Shown: positions 11,705-23,936 of the stretch, piece by piece
Layout of the letters: each line of letters starts with the position of its first letter
Numbering within the stretch: position 1 is the first letter of the stretch
DNA from: Saccopteryx bilineata
Taxonomy: Eukaryota > Chordata > Mammalia > Chiroptera > Emballonuridae
Assembly (NCBI RefSeq): GCF_036850765.1
Contig: NC_089493.1
Coordinates: 128,656,239-128,720,238 of the forward strand
Direction: 5' to 3'
Length of the DNA stretch: 64,000 nucleotides
Position numbers and translations under genes: made by a program
The notes under the pieces: generated by a model
The model's database searches: none
What the model was told of the DNA's origin: nothing
Seen by the model: the letters and a program-made list of their open reading frames with translations, nothing else

Positions 11705-12000
11705 CAGTGGTCCCCAACCTTTTTTGGGCCATGGACTGGTTTAATGTCAGAAAATATTTTCACGGACGGCCTTTAGGGTGGGACCGATAAATGTATCACG
11801 TGACCGAGACAAGCGTCAAGAGTGAGTCTTAGACGGATGTAACAGAGGGAATCTGGTCATTTTTTAAAAATAAAACATTGTTCAGACTTAAATATAAATA
11901 AAATGGAAATAATGTAAGTTATTTATTCTTTCTCTGCAGACCAGTACCAAATGGCCCACGGACTGGTACCAGTCCGCTGTCTCGGGGTTGGGGACCACTA
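11705..12000 (+). mobile_element. hAT MITE, copy 1 (8-bp TSD)
   Basis: Terminal inverted repeats are cagtggtccccaacc and ggttggggaccacta. The TSD is gactagag (11697-11704) and aactagag (12001-12008), 7 of 8. A second copy of the same family, inverted, lies at 44620-44918, and the two align along their whole length. About 296 bp, too short to encode transposase. Confidence 0.9.
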
Positions 12001-12245
12001 AACTAGAGTACTTTGCTGAAAACACAGAAATGTCGCTGGCTCTTTTGGCTGCTGTGGCGTGGGACTGGTTAAGCACCTTGGTTGGGAGGGTGTTTCTTCT
12101 TGTCCTTTGCTCATCATGGATTTTCCGACATTTTCTCTTCACCCCCGCTTTCTTTACTTCGGGAGTCAAAGCTCTTTCTTACACTTCTCAGGGTATTGAG
12201 TGACTGGACTGTGCATAACCACACATTTAAAGTTGTATTTTTAAA

Positions 12246-12392
12246 AAGTTTATTGTAGTGATTTAGTGATTTAGTACAAGGGGGAGAGACAGGAACATCA
12301 GTCTGTTCTTGTATGTGCCCTGACTGGAGATTGAACCTGTAACCTCTGTGTTTTGGGGCAATGCTCTAACCAACTTAGCTATCTGGGAGGGA
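12246..12392 (-). mobile_element. Short tRNA-derived SINE, family D (old)
   Basis: The complement of ggagattgaacctgtaacctctg gives a B-box-like ggttcaatc. It shares text with the SINEs at 44552 and 45012 (gagacaggaacatcagtctgttc...). The TSD is unclear. Confidence 0.6.
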
Positions 12393-13176
12393 TATTAAAG
12401 TGTTTTAGAATTCTGCTTTCTTTAAAGGTAATTGTGTGCTCTGCATGGCCTGGCTGGAGACAGATGTACAGTTAAATGGATGTGTCATTTAATCTAGCCT
12501 GTGGTAAACTTGCTCAGGTTCAAATATGCTTAAAATTATTTAACTTTTTCTAAAATTTCTTCTAACTGGCCTAACTTCTCAATGCTGGTAAGAGCACTTC
12601 TAGAAAGTTGTGTGGATCTGCCACCTGGTGGTGAAATATTAATAGCAACTACTTTTTGCTAAGAAGTCAATAGTGGACTCTTGCCTTTGTAAGTGTCATA
12701 TTCAGATTTAGAGTTCTACTTAGGTTCTCTGGATAAATGATATTTTCCTTCCCAAAGGTTGTTGTTTTTTTTTAATTGAGAAAATATTGCTTAAATGTGA
12801 TAGACGAGTAGTTTGACTAATGTATTTCTGTCTGCTGCATTGTACAATAGATTCTTCCTAGTTTATGAAATTGTTATATTACTGAATTGGACACTCACCA
12901 CTTTGAGAATGTGTTACTACCCTTACATTTGAAAGAGATGTGAGCTTTTGAGAAGAGAAGATTGTTGTTAATTATTCTAAAACTTTTAATATAATCACTG
13001 ACTCACAGGGGAAAAAAACAAAGATCATAGGACAAAGAAAATTTTTTGGAGAGAAATAGTGCATTCTGCTTATTTACTTTAGAAAACAGCAACAAACATT
13101 TTAAAGCTCATTTTTTTTTTAGAAAATTTAAAGTTGAACAATATTCCATAGCCTTCGGTTGGATGATAATGACGAT
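12393..13176. other. Intronic sequence, nothing recognised
   Basis: AT-rich sequence with no named repeat and no supported exon. Confidence 0.35.
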
Positions 13177-13425
13177 TATTTTCTTCTTTTCCAAGTGATG
13201 AGAGGAAGGGAGATAGAGAGATAGACTCCCGCATGTGCCCCGACCAGGATCCACCCAGCAGAACCTGTCTGGGGACGATGCTCTGCCCATCTAGGGCCAT
13301 ACATGCAACCAAGATATTTTTAACGTCTAAGGCGGAGACTTCACAGAGCTGTCCTCAGTGCCTGGAGCCGATGCACTCAAACCAATTGAGCCATGGCTGC
13401 AGGAGGGGAAGAGCGAGAGAGCGAG

Positions 13426-13460
<35 letters not shown>

Positions 13461-13577
13461 GGGAGAGGGTACGTGGAAAAGCAGATGGTCACTTCTCTGT
13501 GTTCCCTGGCCGGGAATTGAACCTCAGACATCCACGTGCTGGGCTGATGCTCTACCACTGAGCCAACCAGGTAGGGC
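13177..13577 (-). mobile_element. tRNA-derived SINE, family B (older subfamily)
   Basis: On the - strand it starts ggccctacctggttggctcag with a B box ggttcaattccc, and ends in the tract near 13177. An expanded (GA)n run (13408-13458) sits in the middle, where other copies have a short gagagagacagag stretch. Frames of about 100 residues across it are by-products of the GA repeat. Confidence 0.8.
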
Positions 13578-13581
13578 CCAA

Positions 13582-13962
13582 TTGTTTTATTTATTTATTT
13601 ATTTATTTATTCATTCATTTATTTATTTACAGAAACAGAGTCAGAGAGGGACAGACAGACTGGAAGGGAGAGAGATGAGAAGCATCAATTTTTCATTGTG
13701 TCACCTTAGTTCATTGATTGCTTTCTCATACGTGCCTTGACCCGGGGGCTACAGCAGAGCAAGTGACTCCTTGCTCAAGCCAGCAACCTTGGGCTCAAGC
13801 CAGCATCCTTGGGCTTCAATCCAGTGACCTTGGGGTCACATCAATGATCCCATACTCAAGCCAGATGAAACTGTGCTCAAGCTGGCGACCTCAGGATTTC
13901 AAGGCTGGGTCCTCTGTGTCCCAGTTCAATACTTTATTTACTGCACCACTGCCTGGTCAGGC
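13582..13962 (-). mobile_element. tRNA-derived SINE, family A, extended form
   Basis: The tail is a (TTTA)n tract (13583-13628 on the + strand); the head ends at the gcctggtcaggc end. It carries extra copies of a 'caagccagc-gacctt' module compared with the 330-bp form, as does the copy at 45036. Confidence 0.8.
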
Positions 13963-13969
13963 CAGTTGG

Positions 13970-14720
13970 ATTATTAATACAAAATTTATTATACGCTGGA
14001 CATTGTGTTTGGTATAGAGGAGAAAGTGGTGAGTAATACCCCAATTTGTTTTTCTATTGTCCTTATGGAGTATATAATCTAGCTAGGGAGGCAGATCATA
14101 AGCAGGTACTTATAGAAATAAGTGATTAATTACAGTGTGGATACATGCTGTAAAGAACAAGTATCTAACAGAGAGACATAGCCTTAGGCTAAGTGTCTCA
14201 GAAAAAGCTTCCCTAAGGAGTGACATTACAGCTGAGATCTGACAAATGCAGACGCGGTCACACATGGGTCTGTTTCCTTCCTACGTGGGAAGGAGATTGG
14301 AGTTGGGAAGGAGTAGAGGAACTGAGAGAGGATGAGGATGGCTGGATTACCAGGCGGGGGGTGGGGGTGGGGGCAGACTGTGGTACAAATGTAAACAGGA
14401 AAGGTGGGAATAAGTACTGCAGGGCCTTGTGTGTGATGAGGACTATGTACTTCATCGTTAGACTAAGGAGATGTTGGAATGGATATGCAAGGGGTGTCAG
14501 AATTAGAATAATGATGAATGCATTAGAACAGGGCAGGACTGAGGGAGGGAAGTTGTTCAGAAAGCCATTATTGTACTTGTGACTGGACAAGAGATTAGCA
14601 GTTGACCTGGTAGGAGGCTGGCATATTTGGACTGTATCTGAAGTAGAATAGACACAACCTGGCAATGTTTGGATATGGTGGAGGAGGGAAAAAGGTAAGA
14701 GGGAGATACCAAAATACCAA
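13970..14720 (+). repeat. L2 (ancient LINE2) fragment
   Basis: Text such as gagatctgacaaatg, gggccttgtgtgtgatgaggac and ggtgtcagaattagaa follows the L2 3' region in + orientation. There is heavy decay and no open frame of note. Confidence 0.6.
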
Positions 14721-15062
14721 GGGTGAGTCCAGTTTTCTGGCATTAGGTCATTAAGTAAATATGTAAAAATACATTATGTCACTTGGTCCCTAAGGATAGA
14801 AAGGTGAAGAACTGCCTATTTAGTTTGTAATACATTATCATGATTGGATAGCGACAGGTCTCTTCTGTTGTTTCTTCTCTCCTCCTTTATCTGCCCTGCC
14901 CACCCCCACTTCCCGTTTCTCCTTAGACTCCTGCTCCAGTCTGTTTAATAATCTAGAGAATGCATCAAAATCTATAAAATATGAAACATTGTTTTGCGTG
15001 TTTTTAATTTGGGATGCTATGCCTCTTACTCTGTTCTTTATTCCACAGTTATTAACCATTTA

Positions 15063-15168
15063 ACCATAGTCAAGTTATGTAGCGAGTTTTGAACTACAGT
15101 TTCCTCATCTGTATAAAATGAGGAAAATATTACTTGGATGGATTATAAGGTTGTCGGGAGGATTAAAA
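15063..15168 (+). repeat. MIR fragment
   Basis: The text cagtttcctcatctgtataaaatgaggaaaat followed by ggattaaaa is the diagnostic MIR core to 3' end. A family B SINE follows directly. Confidence 0.75.
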
Positions 15169-15181
15169 GACTAAAATTTTT

Positions 15182-15578
15182 GGCCCTGGCCGGTTGGCTC
15201 AGCGGTAGAGCGTCGGCCTAGCGTGCGGAGGACCCGGGTTCGATTCCCGGCCAGGGCACACAGGAGAAGCGCCCATTTGCTTCTCCACCCCTCCGCCGCG
15301 CTTTCCTCTCTGTCTCTCTCGTCCCCTCCCGCAGCCAAGGCTCCATTGGAGCAAAGATGGCCCGGGCGCTGGGGATGGCTCTGTGGCCTCTGCCCCAGGC
15401 GCTGGAGTGGCTCTGGTCGCAACATGGCGACGCCCAGGATGGGCAGATTATCGCCCCCTGGTGGGCAGAGCATCGCCCTGGTGGGCGTGCCGGGTGGATC
15501 CCGGTCGGGCGCATGCGGGAGTCTGTCTGACTGTCTCTCCCCGTTTCCAGCTTCAGAAAAAATGAAAAAAAAAAAAAA
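15182..15578 (+). mobile_element. Young tRNA-derived SINE, family B
   Basis: It starts ggccctggccggttggctcagcg with an A box, has B box ggttcgattcccgg, and ends in an A15 tail. The perfect 14-bp TSD agactaaaattttt lies at 15168-15181 and 15579-15592. It carries a perfect CTCF-like core (complement at 15452-15464) and a second, one base shorter. It is nearly identical to the inverted copy at 33524. Long frames through it are non-functional. Confidence 0.95.
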
Positions 15579-15729
15579 AGACTAAAATTTTTGTAATGTA
15601 GTCTATGTTTTTTACTCCGCCTCCTTCTATTCAACATAGTAATTTAAAGGATGTAGCCATGTTACTGTGTGTGCACCTAGTTAGTGCCTTGTTTGCTGTG
15701 TGGTTTTCATAGTACGCATGCATGATATT

Positions 15730-16360
15730 TGCTCTCCCAGTTTGAACTTACACAGTGGGTGCAGTCTTGATGAAAGTCCTTCCACATACATCCTTACTGA
15801 CATTTGCATGAACTTCTGGGAGCTATATAGCCGGGGGTGGGATTGTTATATCCTACCATATGCATCTACTGTGATTTCACTAAGCGTGGCCCAGTTGTTT
15901 TGTGGCATGTTTGCACTAATTTATACCCCTACTAGCAACACACATGAGTGACTGTCTCTTCCTGCTTTGCTAACATTTTCTAGAATTTATCTTTCTAGAC
16001 TTTGGCATTTTGACATGGCTGTAAAGGGTTATTTCAGTATTGGTTAATTTGCATTTCTCTGATGGCGGATGAGTCTTGCTGTTGAGGCGGATGAGGCAGT
16101 GGTTGCAGCTGTTGTTGGGTCAGCTTCTGTAACTTTCCTGTTTTCATTCTGTATTATTTTTGTTAGGTTTTTGGCCTTTCTGGCTGATTTGCAGTTCTTT
16201 GTGTATTCCTGTAGATTCTAGATACTGTAAATCATTTTTCTCTCATCTGTTTACTTTGCTTGTGATGTCCTTTGAACAGAAATCCTTAATTCTAATGTTA
16301 AATTCATTGACTTAAAAACATTTCTTTTACCTTACTCTATGCTTCTTTGTGTGTTAGTGA
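15730..16360 (-). mobile_element. Old L1 fragment (ORF2 3' part)
   Basis: Antisense L1 text: ggtgggattgttatat..., tttgcatttctctgatgg, gtgtattcctgtagattctagat. It is diverged, with no open ORF2. Confidence 0.65.
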
Positions 16361-16456
16361 CTAGAGGTCTTCTACATTCTCTTCTTCCTTAATAGTCTTA
16401 TATTTAGATAGGAGATATTTACTGAGCATCTGCTATATTTTAGGCATTGGAAAATT

Positions 16457-16536
16457 TTTACTGCTCGCAAAAGCAGGGGATATTTCAAAATGAATATGAA
16501 GCGATAAAATATCCCCTAACTTTTGTGAGCAGTGTA
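16457..16536. mobile_element. 80-bp palindromic mini-MITE
   Basis: The two halves (tactgctcgcaaaagcagggg and the complement of ccctaacttttgtgagcagtg) pair almost fully around a short loop, with TA-like edges. The size and form resemble MADE1-type mariner derivatives. Confidence 0.7.
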
Positions 16537-16703
16537 CAACTACAGAGGACTTAGCTGAGCCATGGAAGAACAAAAGAGCAGTCGGATGAATGGTGGTATT
16601 GTTTACTGATTCAGGAAACATAGGTGATGAGGCGTGGGGATTGCGTGAAGTACAGATCATAACTTCAGTTAAATTTTAAATTAACTTTTAAAGTTAACTA
16701 TGT

Positions 16704-16900
16704 GTTTGAACTGTGGTGGCACAGTGGATGTAGTGTTGACCTGTCATGCTGAGGTCACTGGTTTGAAGCCCTAGACTTGCCTGGTCAAAGCACGTACACA
16801 TGAGAAGCAACTATGAGTTGATGTTTCCGGTTCCCCACCCCCTTGCTTTTTTTCTCTCTTCTCTCTCTAAAATCAGTAAATAAAATATTAAAAAGAAATC
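16704..16900 (+). mobile_element. tRNA-derived SINE, family C (old)
   Basis: The head gtggtggcacagtggatgtag and ctggtttgaagcc read as A- and B-box-like on +. It ends in an A-rich tail near 16890. It resembles, on the opposite strand, the copies at 40003 and 49220. Confidence 0.65.
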
Positions 16901-16949
16901 TGTGTGCACGTGTGCATGCATTGCAGTTTTATGAGTATTATTATGTGTA

Positions 16950-19137
16950 TGGTGGATTCCTTTAAACATCACAATAATCAGAATATACGACAGTTTTCAA
17001 AATTGTAGTCAAACCCTCCTCCACTCCTAATGCCCAGCAACTGCTGTTCTCTTGTCCCTATAGTTTGCCTTTTCAAATAAATGGTGTATACCCTTTTCAG
17101 GCTGGCTTCTTCTTTCACTAAGCATAATGCCTTTGAAATCTATCCATGTTGTTGTGTTTATCAATAGTTTATTCCTTTTTATTCCTGAATAGCAGTCCAT
17201 TGTATGGGGGTACCATGTTTTATTCATTCACCTGGTGAAGGACAACTGGGTTGTCTTCCGTTTGTGAGGATTATGAATGAACTGTTACAAACATTTACGT
17301 ACAGTTGTTTCAACATGTTTTCATTTCTCTCTGGTAAATATTCTAGTGTGAGATTTCTGGGCCACGTGATCAGTGTTTCACTTTATAAGAAACTGCCAAA
17401 CGGTTCTCCAGAGTGGCAATCTCTTTTTGTGTTCCCTCCAGCAGTGTGTGAGATTCTAGTTCCTTGGCATCCTCACCAGAACTTGGTATTGTCAGGTTTT
17501 GTTGTTGTTGTTTTTTGTCACTCTATTAGGTATGCAGTGGTGCTTTGTAGTTTTAGCATGCATTTCTTTAATGACAACTGTCGTTGACTGTTTTCTGGGC
17601 TTATGCCATTATTGGTGAAATGTCCATTTAAATCTTTTCCCCATTTACATAAAATAAGTTGTTTTCTGACGGTCAAGTTTTTTAGTTCTTTATATATTCT
17701 GTACAGTTTCCTTTGTCAGTGGTTTGTGAATATTTTCTCCTACTCTGCTGTTTGTCTTTTCATGCTCTCAGTGTCTTTTGCAGAGCAAACAAACGTTTTA
17801 CATTTTGGTGAAGTTCACTATATCAGACTTTTCCTTTCTGAGTCCAGCTTCTGGTGTCATATCTAAGAACTCTTTGGTCCAGGTTTATGAACATTTTTCT
17901 CTTCTGATTTCTTTTAGGAGTTTTATACTTTACACTTGATACTTAGATTTATAATCCATTTTGAGTTCATTTTAGTATAAAGTTGAGGTGTTTTCTTGCC
18001 CACCAGCATATGGCTATCCAGTTGTTCCAACATTATTGATTGAAAAGACTGTTCTTTATTATTGACTTGTGTTTGTACCTGTGTCAGACATTGGTGTGTA
18101 GGTCCATCTCTAGATTCTCTGTCTGGGTCTAGTGATCTATGTCTCTGTGCTTTGGCTAGTTCTACATTGTCCTAATTACTATAGCTTTGTTGTTAAGTCT
18201 TAAAGTAGTTTAAAGCCTTCAACTTTGTTCCTCTCTTTTGAATTTCTTTATTCTACTTTCTATGTAAATTTTAGTCATCTGTCTTTATCTACAAAAATTA
18301 TGATTTGGCTTAAAATAACTGAATTAAATCTGTAGAACAATTTGGGAAGAATCAACATTTTAACTATTTGAGTCTTTCAATTCTTGAAGGAACACAATGT
18401 TTGTCTTTTCACTTATTTGCATCACCTTTGATTTCTTTAGTCAGCATTTTTGTAGTTCTCAGATACCTAAGTATTTCATGTTTTTGGAGCTATTTGAAAT
18501 GGTTTTGTTTTCTAATTTTGACATCCAGTTATTGTTTGCCAGCATATAAGAATATATATAATTGATAATTGTATGTTGACCTTGTGCCCTACAACCTTGC
18601 TTAACTCACGTAATAGTTCTAGAAGCTTTCTTTTGTAGATGCCTTGTGATTTTCAAAGTAGACAATCATGTTGCCTGCAAATAGAGGCAGTGCTATATCT
18701 CTCTTTTTGCTCTCCTTTCATTAACTGTCTGTGCCTTGTCACACTGTCAAGGATCTCCATCTCTAGTACAGTGCTGAGTAGTCGTGGTGAGTGTGGGCAT
18801 CCTTGCCTTGTTCCTTGATCGTAGGAGGAAAGCAGTTCAGTCTTTTACCATTAGGTATGATATTAGCTTTAGGACTTTTATAGATTCCCTTTATCTAGTT
18901 AAGAAGTTTCTTTCTATTCCTAGTGTGTTGAGAGTTTTTAACATGAATGAGAACTGAATTTTGTTGAAATCTCTTTTGCATCTGTTGATGTGTTCATGAA
19001 GTTTTCCTTTTTTTTTTTTTTTAAGTTTTCCTTATTAATCTGTCATTTTGGTGGGTTACGTTGATTTTTTTCTTTTTTCTAATTTTTTTCTCTTTTCTGT
19101 TTTTGTATTTTATTTATTTATTATTAAAAAAATTTTT
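16950..19137 (-). mobile_element. Old L1 (ORF2 3' half), antisense
   Basis: About 2.2 kb of antisense ORF2 text: ctttcactaagcataatg, ttcctgaatagcagtccattgtat, tttgagttcattttagtataaagttgaggtg. The frames are broken. It repeats the region also present in the fragment at 15730, so these are two insertions. Confidence 0.75.
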
Positions 19138-19157
19138 TTTTATTTAGAAATTAAATT

Positions 19158-19497
19158 TGGTCCTGGCTGGTGGCTCAGTGGATAGAGTGTCAGCCTGGTG
19201 TATGGATAGCCTGGGTTTGATTTCCAGTCAGAGCACAGAGGAGAAGCAACCATCTGTTTCTCTCCCCCACCCCATCTCACAATCTTCCCCTTCCAGAGCC
19301 AGTGGCTCGATTGGTTCAAGTGTGGCCCTGGGTACTGAGGGATAGCTCCCTTGGAACGCATCAGCCTCAAGTGCTAAAAATAGCTCAGTGCTCAAGGATC
19401 GTCCCCAGATTGGGTTGCTGGGTGGATCCCAGGCAGGACACATGCAGCTGTCTGCCTCACTATCTCCCCTCCTCTCACTTAAAAACAAACAAATAAA
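19158..19497 (+). mobile_element. tRNA-derived SINE, family B (diverged)
   Basis: It starts ggtcctggctggtggctcagtggatagag and ends in an A-rich tail (aaaacaaacaaataaaataaa). A-rich/AT target repeats (aaattaaattt / aataaattta) are suggestive. The CTCF-like core is not preserved. Confidence 0.75.
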
Positions 19498-19975
19498 ATA
19501 AATTTAATGGGGTAACCTGGAGATTATTATGCTAAGTGAAATAAGCCAATCAAAGACAGATATCATATGATTTCACTTACATGTGGAAACTAATGAACAA
19601 AATGAACAAATAAGCAAAATAGAGACACACTCTCAAGATACAGAGAACAGACTGGCAGCTATCAGGGGAGAAGAGGGTTGGGGAGATGGGTGAAAAAGAT
19701 GAAAGGATTAAGCAAAGAAGAAAAACTCATAGATGGAAACAACAGTATGGTGATTACAAGAAGGAAAGTGGGCAGGGGGAAGTAGAAAGGGTGAAGGAGG
19801 GGATACATGGTGACGGAAGGAGTTTTGCACTGGGGTGGTGAACACACAATACAGTGTACATATGATGTATTACAGAATTGTGTACCCGAAAGAAGAAGTT
19901 ATTCTAATCATAATAATCATGTGACCTGTGATTTATAATCTGTTTTTGTGTATTTGTAAATTTTTTTTATATATA

Positions 19976-20330
19976 TTTTTTCTGAAGTGAGAAGCAGGGA
20001 GGCAGAGAGACAGAGTCCTGCATGTGCCCGATCAGGATCCACCTGGCATGCCCATCAGGGGGTGATGCTCTGCCCATCTGGGGCATTGCTCCTTTGCAAC
20101 TGGAGCCATTCTAGTGCCTGAGGCAGAGGCCATGGAGCCATCCTCAGCGCCTGGGCCAACTTTGCTCCAATGGAGCCTTGGCTGCGGGAGGGAAAGAGAG
20201 AGAGAGAAAGGAGAAGGGGAAGGGTGGAGAAGCAGATGCACGCTTCTCCTGTGTGCCCTGACCCGGAATCGAACCTGGGACATCCACACGCTAGGCCGAC
20301 ACTCTGCCGCTGAACCAGCCAGCCATGGCC
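19976..20330 (-). mobile_element. tRNA-derived SINE, family B (diverged)
   Basis: Family B in reverse: tail at ttttttctgaag, head at the ggccatggctggctgg complement. It carries ccatcagggggtg, a degraded form of the CTCF-like core. Confidence 0.8.
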
Positions 20331-21352
20331 TTAGTTTTATTTTTTATTGACTGTGTTTATCCAGTACAGTTTACATAACTTGAATGAAATTGCTTTTGAA
20401 AATATATGCTTTAAATTTTTCATATGAAATATTTATTTCACTTGTGTCAAACATTTTGAGTTACAAGGCTAGTGAAATAGATTCCTTTGATATAAAATTA
20501 TGTAAGACTCCTAAAGTAAAAGTAGCACGGAATCTGTTTTTAGGTGTATTTTATTTCCATATCAGCCCTAATATGTATAGATAGAATCCTAGACCTGAAA
20601 AAGGAACTTAAGCCATACTTAATTTGTGACATTTTGCTGAGATTTGCAAAATGAAAAAGCAATCTGAATACAAAAACAAAAAAACACCACTGTATTTCAG
20701 GACACTTAAGAAATTAAGCCGCAAAACGTAAATCTGTGGGATGTTTAACAAATTTATGCATACTGTCTAGAGTACTGGTCTAGGCTATGGGTATGAGCAC
20801 TGAGTAAGACAACACAACCCTCGTCCTCAGGGAGCTTACAGTCTGGGAGGGAGACAGACTATTTAAACATATAAGTATAGTAAGATGTAGTAGGTGTTTA
20901 TGGTATGATGGGAAAGGATACTCAAGTTGAAACCATAAAACATCTAGGCATTAAGTACCCAGAACTTAAAATAAGTACTGTAACTAGTTTCTCAGTGTGA
21001 TGTTAGGCACTCACTCTTTCCTGTGTAATTTATATGAACCTACATGGAATAGAGGCATCCAAGTCTTGCTTGGAATTTAATCAAGCCAGTTGTATGTTTG
21101 CCGTGTTCTTGCTTACACATTTTAGGTAGTTTATGTAGGCTTAAACTTAATCAGAGCCACTATTATAGTAACAACTTTCTCACCAGTGACACATTTATGA
21201 CACGTTCAGTTACATAGAAGCTTTGTTCTAGGTCTGCACAGAATGGGTTCATCTGGGTGCATAAAATAGTGCATTGGTTGTTTGCAGTTTGGTAAGATTT
21301 TTTTTTAACATTTGAATGTGCATATAGTTTATTGCAGTAAATATTCTATGTT
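20331..21352. other. Intronic sequence with probable L2 trace
   Basis: About 20770-20960 (gggagcttacagtctgggagggagacagac) looks like L2 in + orientation. The remainder is unassigned AT-rich intron. Confidence 0.45.
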
Positions 21353-21365
21353 AAGACTATTAAAT

Positions 21366-21735
21366 TTTTTTTTTTTTTGGTATTTTTCTGAAGCTGGAAA
21401 CGGGGAGAGACAGTCAGACAGACTCCCGCATGCGCCCAACCGGGATCCACCCGGCACGCCCACCAGGGGGTGATGCTCTGCCCCTCCGAGGTGCCACGGA
21501 CTAGAGCCACTCTAGCACCTGGGGCAGAGGCCAAGGAGCCATCCCCAGCGCCCGGGCCATCTTTGCTCCAATGGAGCCTTGGCAGCGGGAGGGGAAGAGA
21601 GAGACAGAGAGGAAGGAGGGGGAGGGGAGTGGAGAAGCAAATGGGCGCTTCTCCTATGTGCCCTGGTTGGGAATCGAACCCAGGTCCCCCGCACGCCAGG
21701 CTGACGCTTTACCGCTGAGCCAACTGGCCAGGGCC
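21366..21735 (-). mobile_element. tRNA-derived SINE, family B
   Basis: The perfect 13-bp TSD aagactattaaat lies at 21353-21365 and 21736-21748. The head is the complement of gagccaactggccagggcc. The CTCF-like core at 21460-21472 has one change (ccaccagggggtg). Confidence 0.92.
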
Positions 21736-22107
21736 AAGACTATTAAATATTTTAAGAACTCTTGAAGTTGTGCTGGTTAGTACAGTACTCGCTACTTGTA
21801 GCTACTGAACACATATCTAGTTTGACTTGTGATTTACCTTGAGAGTAAGATATACGTAGACTGCATTTCAAAGACTTAGTACAAAAAATATAAAATACCC
21901 CATTAGTAGTCTTTTCATTGATCACATGTTTAAATGATATTTTAGATACATTTAGTTAAATTCAGTAGATATGAATTTCATCTGTTTCTTTTTTATGTGA
22001 CTATAGCATTTAAAAATACATATGTGGCTTTCTTTATAATTCTGTTATAAATTTTTAAATTTTCTTTATAAATTCTGATCTTAGGGTCTCAGATTCTGTA
22101 GAATGTA

Positions 22108-22473
22108 CAGTAGTCCTCCTATCTGCAGTGCTAGTCACCTGTGGCCAACTGCAGCCCAAAAAATACCTTCATTTACCTCGCATCATTTCACCACATAGAA
22201 ATTGTGTTGTCTCAGCACAAGAGGAAGCAGCATGAGTACAGTATCATAAGGTATTTTGAGAGAGACCACATTCCTATAACTTTTATTATAGTATATTGTT
22301 AACTGTTTTTTATTAGTTTTGTTCATCTATTTGCCAGTATTTCTAAATTAAACTTTTATCATAAGTATGTAGTATAGGAAAATATTGTATACTTAGGATT
22401 TGAGACATCCATGGTTTCAGGCATTCACTGGAGGTCTTGGACCATATATCTGGTGAATAAGGGGGGACAACTA
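22108..22473. mobile_element. Tigger-like (pogo) MITE
   Basis: It starts cagtagtcctcc after TA and ends ggggggacaacta before TA. The interior (agtatcataaggtattttgagagagaccacattc, ttgttaactgttt) matches an old mammalian Tigger-derived repeat from memory. Confidence 0.75.
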
Positions 22474-22475
22474 TA

Positions 22476-23249
22476 CTGCCTGGGCCACAGAGTCTCAATT
22501 TACTTTTAGCTCATGAATTTTGAGGTAAGAAGTAAAATTAGGTTTCACACCAGATTAGACTAGAAATGTGATCATACAAGATGACCTCTCTATCTCTATT
22601 TAAAAAAATTTTTTTTTTTAGTAAATTTACATGCAGTTCTGTTGTTTGTAATCAAAAGCAGTTTTACTAAGTATATATGAATATAAATCTTATTTTCCAA
22701 ACAGGGTTGTAAACACAAGGACAAAAGAGGGCCTTGTGTTTCCTGCAAATGGCCACTTAAGAGAGATGCCTAACTATTGAGCTGAGGGAGTGCCAGAGCA
22801 TCGCTACCATCTCTCCAGAGTAGCGATTTTCAGTTACTTAGAGGAGAGAGAGAGCATGAGCACACTTATCACTGCAGTGATCTGCAGATGTGTCATGGAG
22901 AAGGTAGAATTTGAGCTGTGACCCATGACAGTAATGAAATTACTTAGCACCGTTAACAGTTGATGCTTCAATTGGGACAAGCATGTTTTTGCCATCATAG
23001 TGAAGACGGATGAAGCCATCCAACAGTCTGTTTTCAAATAAAAGCAATGCAGAGGACTGGACCATGAACTAAAGACAAAAACTGAAAAACCAGTTTATGA
23101 AGGTCACCGGACTTGTGATTCACCAGTATTGATGGAGACAATTTTAATATAGAACAGAGTTTTATGTTTATATGAGGGCAGAGTTGTGTCAATATCACTT
23201 AAAGGCTTTAATCATGAAGTTAAAGAAGTTAACAATTCAGGAGAAGGAG
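22476..23249. other. Intronic sequence, nothing recognised
   Basis: No repeat could be named and no exon is supported. Confidence 0.35.
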
Positions 23250-23928
23250 GTGGGGGATAAGCAATAATGAGGCTGTGTTACAGCTACAGGGCATGTGCCC
23301 TGTGTCCATCAGGCTCCAGTGAGAAGACAGAAGCCGTCCTAATAATTTGTGCAGGGAAATTCTGTCATTCAGGTTAAAGGTAGTTAAGTAGTAACAGGAG
23401 TAAAAGAACTCTTGAGATGTGTAGAGAGGTAGGTACATCTCTTACCAACCTTATCTTGGTTGAGCCTAATCTCACATCAACTGACAAAGGAAGCATGTAG
23501 TAAGAGTCCGGTTCCAGTAGAAAAAGCTGGGCAATGAAAGTGGACTTAAAGCCGAGAGGCAATAAAAAACAAACAAACAAAAAACTGGCACATGTCTCAA
23601 AGGAGAAGGGGTTTTTACACAAATATGGAGTAATGCTTTGGAAGTATCAGTGGAAAGTTAGGTCAGTGCTGAAGTCACTTTCTGTTCGTTGAGTGTCAGG
23701 GTATAGAGAAATGACCAGCAGTGTCCAGGGGGAACCAGAGTTCAGTTAGGACAGCTTTCAGAGTGAACTGGAGTTGGTTCACAATATGGTGGATTTGGTA
23801 GGCTACATATAGTATCCTCTCAGGAGTGATCATGGTGATTGAGGCCAGGAAATTTGCACAAGGTCACCAGGGAAAAAGAAAAGAGGAAACCAGGGACTGA
23901 TCTTCATGAAATACCTTCACTTAGAGCA
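23250..23928 (+). repeat. Possible L2 fragment
   Basis: Scattered text (gattgaggccaggaaatttgc, ggaaaccagggactgatcttcatgaaatacc) resembles the L2 3' region. Weak support. Confidence 0.35.
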
Positions 23929-23936
23929 GTGGTTCT

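Noticed and set aside
11395..11732. GC-richer patch with atggctgcttctcttgc start, considered as a processed pseudogene
   Set aside because: The frame is short, has no poly(A) tail or target duplication, and matches no protein I know.
13408..13458. CRISPR-like or satellite array
   Set aside because: A simple GA microsatellite with no spacer-repeat structure, in a mammalian intron.
13233..13740. Arg/Glu-rich frames of up to 115 residues
   Set aside because: They are translations of a (GA)n run inside a SINE and of the following SINE.
14258..14743. 161-residue - strand frame
   Set aside because: It lies over an L2 fragment on the opposite strand, has low-complexity Ser/Thr/Pro composition, and shows no domain.
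15182..15260. Possible tRNA gene (A and B boxes, tRNA-like start)
   Set aside because: The tRNA-like head is part of a 397-bp SINE with tail and target duplication, repeated many times in the window. No stand-alone cloverleaf with proper acceptor pairing was seen.
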